The notes beneath the pieces are model-generated. The model saw only the letters and a list, made by a program, of their open reading frames with translations, was not told the DNA's origin and made no database searches. Below are positions 33,026 to 41,319 of a stretch of 64,000 nt of DNA, one piece after another. The DNA is from CAZSLI01 sp964607705. GTDB lineage: Bacteria > Actinomycetota > Coriobacteriia > Anaerosomatales > PHET01. The translations under genes and the position numbers were made by a program. Positions within the stretch are counted from its first letter, which is position 1; each line of letters starts with the position of its first letter. The stretch spans positions 44,687-108,686 of the forward strand of contig CAZSLI010000007.1 in NCBI GenBank assembly GCA_964607705.1. Reading direction: 5' to 3'.

Positions 33026-34396
33026 ATGGCATCGGACAAGACGAGGTTCGGACTCGACGAGACAAGGATCCCGGAAGCCTGGTACAACGTGGCACCCGAC
33101 CTCAAGAACCCCCCGGCACCGCCCAAGGCGTTCGCGCCCGACGGCACCGAGCTGACGCCGGAGCAGGTCGGCGCTCACATGGCCACGTTGTTCCCGGCCG
33201 AGGTTTTGAAGCAGGAGATGTCGGCGGAGCGGTGGATCGACATCCCGGGTGCTGTGATCGACGTGTACAAGACGTACCGTCCGTCGCCGCTGTTGCGCGC
33301 AAAGCAACTCGAGCGCGACCTCAACCTGCCCGCCGGCGTGAAGATCTTCTACAAGTATGAGGGCGTCAGCCCCGCCGGCTCCCACAAGCCCAACACCGCC
33401 ATCCCGCAGGCTTACTACAACAAGCAGGAAGGCATCACCAAGATCTCGACCGAGACCGGCGCCGGCCAGTGGGGCAGCGCCATGTCGATCGCGGGCGCAC
33501 TCTACGGCATCGATGTCGAGGTGTTCATGGTCGGCGTCAGCTACGACCAGAAGCCGTACCGCCGCATCCTGATGGAGACGTACGGCGGCACTGTGCACAA
33601 GTCGCCCAGCAATCTCACCGACGCCGGCCGCCGCGTGCTGGAAATGGATCCCGACTCCACCGGGTCTCTCGGCATCGCGATCTCAGAGGCAGTCGAAGTC
33701 GCGGTGAAGGATCCGGGCACTCACTACGCACTTGGCTCGGTGCTCAATCACGTCTGCCTGCACCAGACCATCATCGGGCTGGAAGCCATCGAGCAGATGA
33801 AACTCGCCGAGGAAGAGCCCGACGTCGTGGTTGCCTGCGTGGGCGGCGGCTCCAACTTCGCCGGACTGGCGTTCCCGTACTACCACCGCAAGTTGGAGGG
33901 CAAGAGCAACGCTCGCCTGCTGGCCGTCGAGCCGAAGGCCTGTCCCACGCTCACGGCCGGAGACTACCGCTACGACCTGGGCGACGAGGCCGGGATGACT
34001 CCGCAGATGCTCATGTACACCCTCGGACACGACTTCGTCCCGGCCGGCATCCACGCAGGTGGCTTGCGCTACCACGGCGATTCGCCGCTCGTGAGCCAGC
34101 TCGTGCACGAGGGCGAGGCCGACGCAGTGGCAGTCGACCAGACGGCCTGCTTCGCCGCGGCTGTGCAGTTCGCCCGCGCAGAGGGCATCTTGCCCGCACC
34201 TGAGTCGAGCCACGCGATCCGCGCGGCGATCGACCAGGCGCTCGAGGCCGCCGAGGCGGGCGAGGATCGCGTGATCCTGTTCAACCTCTCCGGTCACGGC
34301 CACTTCGATCTCGCCGCCTACGCCGCCTATAACGCAGGCGAGTTGCAGGACTTCGACTTCGCTGCCGGCGCCACGCTCTGCGGCGACGACCTCTAG
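33026..34396 (+). CDS. trpB2: TrpB2-type tryptophan synthase beta-like protein
   Basis: 456 residues, longer than ordinary TrpB and matching the TrpB2 (TIGR01415) class. PLP lysine in SPAGSHKPNTAI, ETGAGQWGSAMSI instead of the QHG of TrpB1, VACVGGGSNFAG phosphate loop, and an N-terminal extension of ~90 residues (IPEAWYNVAPDL) diagnostic of TrpB2. TrpB2 enzymes are usually weakly bound by TrpA and can use serine and indole on their own. It precedes trpF and trpB1 in the same operon. AAAGGAG lies 6 bases before the ATG. Confidence 0.93.
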   Translation: MASDKTRFGLDETRIPEAWYNVAPDLKNPPAPPKAFAPDGTELTPEQVGAHMATLFPAEVLKQEMSAERWIDIPGAVIDVYKTYRPSPLLRAKQLERDLNLPAGVKIFYKYEGVSPAGSHKPNTAIPQAYYNKQEGITKISTETGAGQWGSAMSIAGALYGIDVEVFMVGVSYDQKPYRRILMETYGGTVHKSPSNLTDAGRRVLEMDPDSTGSLGIAISEAVEVAVKDPGTHYALGSVLNHVCLHQTIIGLEAIEQMKLAEEEPDVVVACVGGGSNFAGLAFPYYHRKLEGKSNARLLAVEPKACPTLTAGDYRYDLGDEAGMTPQMLMYTLGHDFVPAGIHAGGLRYHGDSPLVSQLVHEGEADAVAVDQTACFAAAVQFARAEGILPAPESSHAIRAAIDQALEAAEAGEDRVILFNLSGHGHFDLAAYAAYNAGELQDFDFAAGATLCGDDL

Positions 34397-34411
34397 GGAC
34401 CGGAAACGCTT

Positions 34412-35050
34412 GTGACGCACCGCACACGCATCAAGATATGCGGCCTCACCAGGGCCGAGGACGTCGCCGCAGCGGTCGCCGCGGGCGCTGACGCCTGTGG
34501 CTTCATCTTCGCCGCGTCTCCTCGGCAGGTGGACCTTGAGCAGGCGGAATCGCTTGCGGCGCTGGTGCCACCGCCCGTGGGACGGATCGGCGTGTTCGTG
34601 GATGCCGACCCGGTCTTCGTGGAGGACGCCGTGAGCCGGTGCGGGCTCACGGCGGTCCAACTCTGCGGCTCGGAATCACCGGAATACTGCTCTCTCGTGA
34701 GCGTGCCGGTCATCAAGGTGGTGCCCGTTGGCACGGATTTCGGTTTTGGCATGGCCGAGCCCTACCGGGGCCACGCCGCCGCCCTTCTACTCGACACATT
34801 CGTTGCCGGCAAAGCGGGCGGTACCTCGCAAACGTTCTCCTGGCACAGCACAGGCGAGGCTCCCGGATGGGCTTCTTTCTTCGTCGCAGGCGGGCTCGAC
34901 CCCGAGAACGTGGGGGAGGCGATCGCCGCGATGAGACCCTTCGCAGTGGACGTCTCCTCAGGCGTCGAGTCCTCGCCCGGAATCAAGGACCACGACCGCA
35001 TCGCCGCGTTCTGTGCTGCCGTACGCGCGGCCGACCAGAGAGGCGAGTGA
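34412..35050 (+). CDS. trpF: Phosphoribosylanthranilate isomerase
   Basis: Amadori rearrangement of phosphoribosylanthranilate to CdRP. 212-residue TIM barrel. The catalytic Cys is in RIKICGLTRAEDV near the N terminus, the GFIFAASPRQV strand follows, then VQLCG, LLLDTFVAGKAGGT, FFVAGGLDPENV, and AVDVSSGVESSPGIKDHDRI with the catalytic Asp region. GTG start, 15 bases after trpB2. Its presence makes a PriA-type bifunctional HisA unnecessary. Confidence 0.95.
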   Translation: MTHRTRIKICGLTRAEDVAAAVAAGADACGFIFAASPRQVDLEQAESLAALVPPPVGRIGVFVDADPVFVEDAVSRCGLTAVQLCGSESPEYCSLVSVPVIKVVPVGTDFGFGMAEPYRGHAAALLLDTFVAGKAGGTSQTFSWHSTGEAPGWASFFVAGGLDPENVGEAIAAMRPFAVDVSSGVESSPGIKDHDRIAAFCAAVRAADQRGE

Positions 35051-35054
35051 CGCG

Positions 35055-36290
35055 ATGAGCACGATGTTCCCCCGCGCGGACGAGGTGTACGAGGGACCAA
35101 GTCCCGAGGGATTCTTCGGTCCCTACGGTGGGCGCTTCGTTCCCGAGACGGTGATGCCGGCGCTCCTGGAGCTGACGGTCGCCTTCGAAGATGCGAGCGA
35201 GGACCCCACGTTCGCCGAGGACCTGGGCGATCTCTATCGCGACTACGTCGGCCGTCCCACGCCGCTCTACTCGGCGCAGCGTCTGGCGGAGGCAGTCGGC
35301 CTGGGCACTGTCCTCCTCAAGCGCGAGGATCTCTGTCACACCGGCGCGCATAAGATCAACAACACGCTCGGCCAGTGCCTGCTTGCGAAGCGCATGGGCA
35401 AGAAGCGGATCATCGCCGAGACGGGCGCGGGCCAGCACGGTGTCGCCACTGCAACGACGGCCGCCCTGATGGGGCTCGAATGCGCGGTGTTCATGGGCGT
35501 GGAGGACATCCGGCGTCAGGCGCTCAACGTCTACAAGATGAAGCTGCTCGGCGCGGAGGTCATCCCGGTGGATGAGGGGAGCGGCACGCTGGCCGATGCA
35601 GTGACGGCGGCGCTGCGGCACTGGGTCGAGCGCGTCGACGACACCTTCTACGTGCTCGGATCCGCCGTCGGTCCCCATCCATACCCGCTCATGGTGCGCG
35701 ACTTCCAGAGCGTCATCGGCGCCGAGACGCTTGATCAACTGGCCGAGCGACGCATCAACAAGGTGGACGCGGTCGTCGCCTGCGTGGGCGGCGGCAGCAA
35801 CGCGATCGGTACGTTCTACCCCTTCGTCCTCGGCGGTGACGAGGTCGGTTCGCCGATGCTCGTGGGCGCCGAGGCCGCAGGGCTGGGCGTGGACACCGAC
35901 AAGACCGGCGCCTCGATGACGCTCGGCTCTCCGGGCGTCATGCACGGCTTCTACAGCTACTTGCTGCAAGACGAGGCCGGTAACCCGCTCGAGGCTTACA
36001 GCATCAGCGCGGGACTGGACTATCCCGGCGTGGGACCGGAGCATGCGTTCTTCAAAGACGAAGGCATCGTGCGCTACGAGGCTGTCACCGATGCCGAGGC
36101 GCTCGCCGCTTTCCAGCTTCTCTGCCGCACCGAAGGCATCATCCCGGCCATCGAGTCGTCGCACGCGCTCGCCATGCTCCCGCGTCTTGCCGAGGAGCTC
36201 GGCAATGCCGCCACGGTCGTGCTCACGCTGTCCGGCCGGGGCGACAAGGACATGGATATCGTCCGAGAAGCGGGCCTCGATGTCGGCTAG
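35055..36290 (+). CDS. trpB: Tryptophan synthase beta chain (TrpB1)
   Basis: Condenses indole with serine; forms the channelled alpha2-beta2 complex with TrpA. 411 residues. FFGPYGGRFVPET at the N terminus, PLP lysine in HTGAHKINNTLGQ, catalytic Glu in ETGAGQHGVATAT, CVGGGSNAIG phosphate loop and GLDYPGVGPEH. These are the classic TrpB1 residues for TrpA communication. The ATG at 35055 lies 4 bases after trpF, and the gene overlaps trpA by 11 bases, which fits coupling to trpA. Confidence 0.96.
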   Translation: MSTMFPRADEVYEGPSPEGFFGPYGGRFVPETVMPALLELTVAFEDASEDPTFAEDLGDLYRDYVGRPTPLYSAQRLAEAVGLGTVLLKREDLCHTGAHKINNTLGQCLLAKRMGKKRIIAETGAGQHGVATATTAALMGLECAVFMGVEDIRRQALNVYKMKLLGAEVIPVDEGSGTLADAVTAALRHWVERVDDTFYVLGSAVGPHPYPLMVRDFQSVIGAETLDQLAERRINKVDAVVACVGGGSNAIGTFYPFVLGGDEVGSPMLVGAEAAGLGVDTDKTGASMTLGSPGVMHGFYSYLLQDEAGNPLEAYSISAGLDYPGVGPEHAFFKDEGIVRYEAVTDAEALAAFQLLCRTEGIIPAIESSHALAMLPRLAEELGNAATVVLTLSGRGDKDMDIVREAGLDVG

Positions 36291-37113
36291 CAGGCAGGCG
36301 CGTGACGATGCCGGGGTGCAGCCGGCCCCTGCAGGCCTCGGTCGTGCGTTCGTGAAGGGCCGGCCCGCGCTCATCGGCTACCTCATGGCGGGCTACCCCA
36401 CGCGCGCCGCCTCTCTCGAGGCTCTAAAGACCGTCGCGCGCGCAGGCGTCGACCTCATCGAGCTCGGCGTGCCGTATGCGGATCCGATGGCCGACGGCCC
36501 CGTGATCCGGGATGCCGCCGAGGAGGCGCGCGCCGCCAACGAAGGCGGCTTCGGGCTTGCCGAGAGCATCGCGGTCGCAGCCGAGTTCCTCGGCGAGCTG
36601 GGCGAGGACGCGCCGCCCGTCGCGCTCATGACCTACCTGAACCCGCTCATGCGCATGGGCCTGCCGAAGGCGGCGGCGGCGCTTCGCGAGGCGGGGGTGT
36701 CCGGCGTCATCGTGCCGGACCTGCCGCCTGACATGGCGCCGATGTGGTTGGCGTCCTCGGCCGGCATCGACACGGTGTTCCTCGCAGCGCCCACGAGCAC
36801 CCCTGAGCGGCTCACGAAGGTGGGTGAGTTGTCGCGCGGCTTCGTCTACTGCGTCTCGACGACGGGCGTGACAGGTGAGCGCGCGGAGCTGCCGTCAGAG
36901 CTCACCGAGCTCGTGGCGCGGGTCAAGGCGGCGACGCCGCTCCCCGTCGCCGTCGGCTTCGGGATCTCGACTCCCGAGCAGGCGGCCGCAGTGGCCGCGA
37001 TAGCTGACGGGGTCGTGGTCGGCTCTGCGTTGGTCCGCAGACAGCACGACGCCGGCGAACTCGGCGCGTACTGCGCGAAGCTCGCCGGCGCCGTTCATGG
37101 CGTGGCTGGGTAG
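36280..37113 (+). CDS. trpA: Tryptophan synthase alpha chain
   Basis: Cleaves indole-3-glycerol phosphate to indole and glyceraldehyde 3-phosphate. 277-residue TIM barrel. Catalytic Glu in DLIELGVPYADPMADGPVI, catalytic Asp in the same stretch, and the phosphate-binding loops VSTTGVTGER and VGFGIST. The ATG lies inside the end of trpB, 11 bases before its last stop base. Last gene of the operon; a small palindrome covers the stop. Confidence 0.96.
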   Translation: MSASRQARDDAGVQPAPAGLGRAFVKGRPALIGYLMAGYPTRAASLEALKTVARAGVDLIELGVPYADPMADGPVIRDAAEEARAANEGGFGLAESIAVAAEFLGELGEDAPPVALMTYLNPLMRMGLPKAAAALREAGVSGVIVPDLPPDMAPMWLASSAGIDTVFLAAPTSTPERLTKVGELSRGFVYCVSTTGVTGERAELPSELTELVARVKAATPLPVAVGFGISTPEQAAAVAAIADGVVVGSALVRRQHDAGELGAYCAKLAGAVHGVAG

Positions 37114-37125
37114 CGGAGATCCGCT
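37112..37125. terminator. Palindrome at convergent gene ends
   Basis: AGCGGAGATCCGCT spans the trpA stop and reaches the last codon of the convergent NlpC/P60 gene. The stem is 5-6 bp with no T-tract on either strand, so termination is only possible. Confidence 0.3.
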
Positions 37126-37732
37126 AGGGGAGCGCCGCGGTTGTGACCTGGACGCCCGTGGGCGCGGTGGCGACGGGCTCGGGTGCCGTGGCGGTGACAG
37201 GCGTAGGCGCAGGCGCCTTGGCGACCATCGTGCGGGGCACGTAGATGCCCTTGCGGCGAAGCGCCTTGGCACCGCGGCGGTACGACTTCACGCGCTTGAG
37301 GGCCGGCCGGCCGTACGTGGACTCCTCGTAGGCGACGTAGCGCGTCTTGGAACGGTTCGCCCAGCCGCCGAAGATGGCGACGTGGCCGGGTGTGAGGACG
37401 GCGTCGCCGGGGCGCAGCTGGTGCTTGCGGATGCGCACGGCGCGCGAGGAGATCGACCGCGTGGTGTAGGAGCGGCCGAGGCCCCAGGCCATCGAGACGA
37501 AGCCCGAACAGTCCTGGCGGTAGCCGCGGTGGTAACGGGACTGGCTGTAAGGAACGCGGTGCCGCACCCAGGTGCCTGCCCGCTTGATGACGGCGGCGCG
37601 CGTGATGCGCTTCACGCGGGGAGCGGCCTGCGCCTCGGCAGGCCCGGAGAGAACGAGTGGCGTCGCGATCGCGACGGCGAGGAGCGCGCTCACGAGGGCG
37701 CGCAGGGTCGAGGTCGTCTTCGTGCTCGTCAC
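37124..37732 (-). CDS. Secreted NlpC/P60 cell-wall hydrolase
   Basis: 202 residues from GTG 37732. A signal peptide (basic start, hydrophobic ~15-30, cleavage near AEAQA) is followed by an NlpC/P60 domain: catalytic Cys in DCSGFVSMAWG, catalytic His in TPGHVAIFGGW, and a polar third residue further on. The C-terminal ~35 residues are Ala/Pro/Thr-rich. The many Arg/Lys residues give a strongly basic protein, useful for binding cell-wall polymers. Such enzymes cut the D-Glu-diamino acid link in peptidoglycan stems. It is transcribed against the trp operon; a structured stretch lies upstream at 37733-37980. Confidence 0.85.
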   Translation of the reverse strand: MTSTKTTSTLRALVSALLAVAIATPLVLSGPAEAQAAPRVKRITRAAVIKRAGTWVRHRVPYSQSRYHRGYRQDCSGFVSMAWGLGRSYTTRSISSRAVRIRKHQLRPGDAVLTPGHVAIFGGWANRSKTRYVAYEESTYGRPALKRVKSYRRGAKALRRKGIYVPRTMVAKAPAPTPVTATAPEPVATAPTGVQVTTAALP

Positions 37733-38031
37733 ACAGTGCCCTTCTCTTGACTACAGTGCACGCGCGGGCCGTGCCTCCTTCTGCGAAGGTCGGTGCCTCG
37801 TGTGCGTCCGCCGCGGCCAGGGATTTCCATTAGCGCGTCGAAGCGGCGGACCGAGGGGCGTAAGAGCGAACCCGATGCCAGTCCCGGCCCTTCCGCAGGT
37901 CACCGAGGGGGTTTCGGCGCGGTACGGGCGGCTGCTCGGTGAGGGGCGCGACGCCTGTCGAACGGGGCCGCCACGAGCCCCATCGGGTATCCTCGGTGTG
38001 GAAGCGATGGGAAGGCGAAGGGATCCGCTCG
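37733..38031. other. Structured intergenic region upstream of NlpC/P60 and nadE
   Basis: 299 bases without a gene, between divergent genes. It holds a perfect 9-bp inverted pair, GTCCGCCGC (37806-37814) and GCGGCGGAC (37843-37851), a CCTTC/GAAGG hairpin at 37778-37790, and a direct repeat of the heptamer GAGGCAC on the minus strand. TATCCT at 37989-37994 may be a -10 for nadE. I could not match the region to a known riboswitch. Confidence 0.45.
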
Positions 38032-39639
38032 ATGCGCGTCGCGCTCGCTCAGATCAACACCACAGTGGGGGACATCCAGGGCAACCTCCTGCGCTGCATG
38101 CAGAACGTGGCCGCTGCGCAGGCTGAGGGTGCCGGGATCACCTTGCTGCCCGAGCTCGCGCTCACGGGCTACCCGCCCGAGGACTTGCTCCAGAAGGATC
38201 ACTTCATCGACGAGAACCTCGATGCCCTGGAGCAGCTCGCCGCCGCGTGCGGAAATGCGGTGATCGTCGGCTTCGTGGACCGGGACGCGCACGGCGTGTA
38301 CAACGCGGCCGCGCTCCTCGGCAATCATCGGGTGCTGCAGGTCTATCGAAAGCGCCGGCTGCCCAACTACGGTGTGTTCGACGAGCGGCGCTACTTCACG
38401 CCAGGCGAACACCCGGGCCTCACGGAACTCGGCGGCACGCTGATGGCCACCACTGTCTGCGAGGACATCTGGGTCCCCGAACTCGCCGAGGAGGCCGCGT
38501 CGCTGGGCGCCAGCGTGCTGTTCAACGTCTCGGCCTCGCCGTTTCACGCGGGAAAGGGCGCGACACGCGAGGAGATGCTCGCCGAGCGAGCCCGCGCCAA
38601 CGGGGTCTGGCTCGCGTACTGCAATCTCGTGGGCGGTCAGGACGAGCTCGTCTTCGATGGCCGCAGCGTGGTCATCGCGCCCACCGGCGACGTCGTCGCC
38701 CGGGGCAAGGCCTTCGCCGAGGACCTCGTCATCGCCGACTTCACCCCCGGCGCCAAGCTGGGTGCGTCGAGCGACCTGGCGCCCGTCGTCGAGGGCCCGG
38801 AGGAGGTCTATCGCGCGCTCGAGCTGGGGCTCGGCGACTATGTGCGCAAGAACGGCTTCACCGACGTCGTCCTCGGCTTGTCCGGCGGGATCGACTCGGC
38901 GCTCACGGCGACCCTCGCGGCGGACGCGCTCGGCGCCGAGCACGTGCACGGGGTGCTCATGCCGAGCCGCTTCTCCTCGGCAGGCAGCGTGGACGACGCC
39001 GCCGAGCTGGCCGTAAACCTTGGGGTCGACGCGCGCACCATCGAGATCGAGGGGCCTCACCAGGCGTTTCTCGACGCGCTCGCCCCGTCGTTCGAGGGCC
39101 GCGAGCCCGATGTAGCCGAGGAGAACCTGCAGGCGCGCGTGCGCGGGACGCTGCTCATGGGGCTGTCGAACAAGTTCGGCTGGCTCACGCTTGCCACCGG
39201 CAACAAGAGCGAGCTGTCGGTGGGCTACTCGACGCTCTACGGCGACATGGTGGGCGGATTCGCACCGCTCAAGGACGTCTTCAAGACGCGCGTCTACCAG
39301 CTCGCCGCCTGGCGCAACCTTCGTGGATCCGCGCCCGTGATCCCCGAGTCGACGATCACGAAACCGCCGAGCGCCGAGCTCAGGCCCGACCAGGTCGACC
39401 AAGACAGCCTGCCCGCGTACGACGTCCTGGATGCCATCCTCGGCCGCTACGTGGAGTGCGACGAGAGCCGTGACGAGATCGTCGCAGCCGGCTTTGATCC
39501 GGAGACCGTCGACCGCGTTCTGCGCATGACCGACATCGCCGAGTACAAGCGACGCCAGGGCCCTATCGGCGTCAAGATCACGCCGAAGGCCTTCGGGAAG
39601 GACCGCCGCATGCCCGTGACGAATCGCTACCGGGGCTGA
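38032..39639 (+). CDS. nadE: Glutamine-dependent NAD synthetase
   Basis: Converts deamido-NAD to NAD using glutamine. 535 residues. N-terminal nitrilase-like glutaminase domain with the Glu-Lys-Cys triad: LPELALTGYPPED, YRKRRLPNYGVFDE, and TTVCEDIWVPE. C-terminal ATP-pyrophosphatase domain with the P-loop LGLSGGIDSALT, then TGNKSELSVGYSTLYGD and the KPPSAELRP loop. ATG 38032 is chosen because GAAGGGAT lies 8 bases upstream and the protein then begins at the nitrilase fold; upstream in-frame codons would add ~30 unrelated residues. Confidence 0.95.
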   Translation: MRVALAQINTTVGDIQGNLLRCMQNVAAAQAEGAGITLLPELALTGYPPEDLLQKDHFIDENLDALEQLAAACGNAVIVGFVDRDAHGVYNAAALLGNHRVLQVYRKRRLPNYGVFDERRYFTPGEHPGLTELGGTLMATTVCEDIWVPELAEEAASLGASVLFNVSASPFHAGKGATREEMLAERARANGVWLAYCNLVGGQDELVFDGRSVVIAPTGDVVARGKAFAEDLVIADFTPGAKLGASSDLAPVVEGPEEVYRALELGLGDYVRKNGFTDVVLGLSGGIDSALTATLAADALGAEHVHGVLMPSRFSSAGSVDDAAELAVNLGVDARTIEIEGPHQAFLDALAPSFEGREPDVAEENLQARVRGTLLMGLSNKFGWLTLATGNKSELSVGYSTLYGDMVGGFAPLKDVFKTRVYQLAAWRNLRGSAPVIPESTITKPPSAELRPDQVDQDSLPAYDVLDAILGRYVECDESRDEIVAAGFDPETVDRVLRMTDIAEYKRRQGPIGVKITPKAFGKDRRMPVTNRYRG

Positions 39640-39644
39640 GCGCT

Positions 39645-40112
39645 ATGGCGATGCCCGGACTGACGATCGAGTTCGTGGACGAGCGCTGGGAGCGCTTCGA
39701 CCGTCTGCTCATGCTCGACTACGCCGTCCTCTACCGCGACTTCGGAGTCGCCGAGGAATCTGACTGGTACCACGGCGGCATACCGAGCCTGCACGCCGTT
39801 GCGCTCGTGAACGGGCGCCTGCTCGGCGCGGCTCGGCTGCTCGACGAGCCGGGAAGCATCGAGCGCCAGATCCGGCAGGTGGCGGTCGAACCGGCGGTCT
39901 GGGGACAGGGTATCGGCCGCGCGCTCATGGAGTCGCTCGAGCGTCGTGCTGCAAGCGAGGGCGCGCGTCTCTTGTGGCTCAACGCGCGCGAATCGGCCTT
40001 CCCGTTCTACGCGTCGCTGGGCTACGGCTTCGACGGCGAGATGTTCGTGAGTGAACTCACGCGGCTTCCCCACAGGCGGATGATCCGGGAGCTCGATCCG
40101 CCGCCCTCATAG
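39645..40112 (+). CDS. GNAT family N-acetyltransferase
   Basis: 155 residues. The GNAT core is seen in IRQVAVEPAVWGQGIGRALMESLE, the acetyl-CoA pyrophosphate loop (QxxGxG/A), followed by LLWLNARESAFPFYASLGYGFDGEMF, the usual C-terminal FYxxxGF element. Substrate unknown. It starts 5 bases after nadE and is probably cotranscribed with it. Confidence 0.85.
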   Translation: MAMPGLTIEFVDERWERFDRLLMLDYAVLYRDFGVAEESDWYHGGIPSLHAVALVNGRLLGAARLLDEPGSIERQIRQVAVEPAVWGQGIGRALMESLERRAASEGARLLWLNARESAFPFYASLGYGFDGEMFVSELTRLPHRRMIRELDPPPS

Positions 40113-40141
40113 GGTGCCGCGCGTGCGTACATTCACGCCGG

Positions 40142-40171
40142 TTGGCGCCGTCGGGAAGGTTCGCGTACCCT
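40142..40171 (+). promoter_or_regulatory. Sigma70-type promoter upstream of the aldolase gene
   Basis: -35 TTGGCG (40142-40147) and -10 TACCCT (40166-40171), 18 bases apart, giving a 5' leader of roughly 90 bases before the ATG at 40267. Confidence 0.5.
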
Positions 40172-40266
40172 GATGCGTGGTCTGAACCGGCGCGCGGGGG
40201 AACATACCGGGCGCACGCCGTAAACAGTGTCCAGATAGGCTGCTTCCGAGGAGAGGGGTTCGTGCC

Positions 40267-41208
40267 ATGCCCAGCATCACCCGTGATCAGGTCCGCGTGC
40301 CGGTCGACGTGCCGGCGGACATGCGTGACGTCTACGTCGACAACTTCCTGAAGGCGACCCGCAACACCGGCCGCCTCATGTTGTTCGCGTGCGACCAGAA
40401 GATCGAGCACCTCAACGACGACTTCTTCGGCGAGGGCATCCACGCCGACGATGCCGACCCCGAGCACCTGTTCAAGATCGGCTCGCAGGGCCTGTGCGGC
40501 GTTCTCGCCGGACAGCGTGGCCTCATCGCCCAGTACGCCGCCGACTTCCCCGACATCAACTATCTGGTGAAGCTCAACAGCAAGACCCACCTCGTGCCGA
40601 CGAGCCAGGACGATCCGTACTCGCCGCAGCTCTACGACATCCAGACCGTCGCTGACCTGCGCGACAACGGCGTCAACGTGGTCGGCATCGGCTACACCAT
40701 CTACCTCGGCAGCGAGTATGAGTCGCAGATGATGGCCGAGGCCGGCCAGCTGATCGCTGACGCTCACGCGCTCGGCCTTCTCGTCGTGCTGTGGATGTAT
40801 CCGCGCGGCAAGGCTGTGGGCAACGAGAAGGACGCGCACCTGATCGCCGGCGCCGCCGGTACCGCGCTTTGCCTCGGCGCCGACTTCGTGAAGGTCAACC
40901 CGCCCAAGGGCGACGACGCCGGTTCCTCGGCGGACAAGCTCAAGGAGGCGGCGTTCGCATCGGGTCGCACCGGTCTCGTGTGCGCCGGCGGCTCGACCGT
41001 CGACCCGTCCACGTTCCTCGCTCAGCTCTACGACCAGATCCACGTGGGCGGCGCCGTGGGCAATGCGACCGGGCGCAACATCCACCAGCGCTCGCTCGAC
41101 GAGGCTGTGCGCCTCACCAAGGCGATCAGCGCGATCACGCTGGGCGACTGGAGCGTCGAGGACGCGACCGCGGTGTTCAACGGCGAGAAGGACTTCACCT
41201 GCGCCTAG
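40267..41208 (+). CDS. Class I aldolase of the DeoC/FbaB family (probable fructose-bisphosphate aldolase)
   Basis: 313 residues with a TIM-barrel layout. Seen: LMLFACDQKIEHLNDDF near residue 40, VVLWMYPRGKAVGNEKD, a GADFVKVNPPKG strand with the likely Schiff-base lysine, CAGGST, and VGGAVGNATGRNIHQR. The pattern fits archaeal-type/FbaB class I aldolases that use a lysine rather than a metal. pfkA at 43196 makes a glycolytic role reasonable, but related enzymes act on deoxyribose phosphate or in aromatic synthesis. GAGGAGAGGGG lies before the ATG. Confidence 0.75.
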   Translation: MPSITRDQVRVPVDVPADMRDVYVDNFLKATRNTGRLMLFACDQKIEHLNDDFFGEGIHADDADPEHLFKIGSQGLCGVLAGQRGLIAQYAADFPDINYLVKLNSKTHLVPTSQDDPYSPQLYDIQTVADLRDNGVNVVGIGYTIYLGSEYESQMMAEAGQLIADAHALGLLVVLWMYPRGKAVGNEKDAHLIAGAAGTALCLGADFVKVNPPKGDDAGSSADKLKEAAFASGRTGLVCAGGSTVDPSTFLAQLYDQIHVGGAVGNATGRNIHQRSLDEAVRLTKAISAITLGDWSVEDATAVFNGEKDFTCA

Positions 41209-41238
41209 GCGTTGAACGCCTGCCATAAGGTACGATAC

Positions 41239-41270
41239 GCGGCACCGTCGGAAGTTTTCGGCGGTGCCGC
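41239..41270 (+). other. Strong hairpin between the aldolase gene and accD
   Basis: GCGGCACCG (41239-41247) pairs perfectly with CGGTGCCGC (41262-41270). It lacks a T-tract, so it is either a weak terminator for the aldolase gene or, if TACGAT at 41231-41236 is a -10, a hairpin at the start of the accDA mRNA. Confidence 0.4.
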
Positions 41271-41319
41271 GCCGCGCAACGTGCGCGTAGACGCGACGGA
41301 CCCTCAGGAGCATCAACGG

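Noticed and set aside
37733..37980. c-di-AMP (ydaO/yuaA) riboswitch on the minus strand
   Set aside because: Context is right, but I cannot find the conserved core sequences; left as an unassigned structured region.
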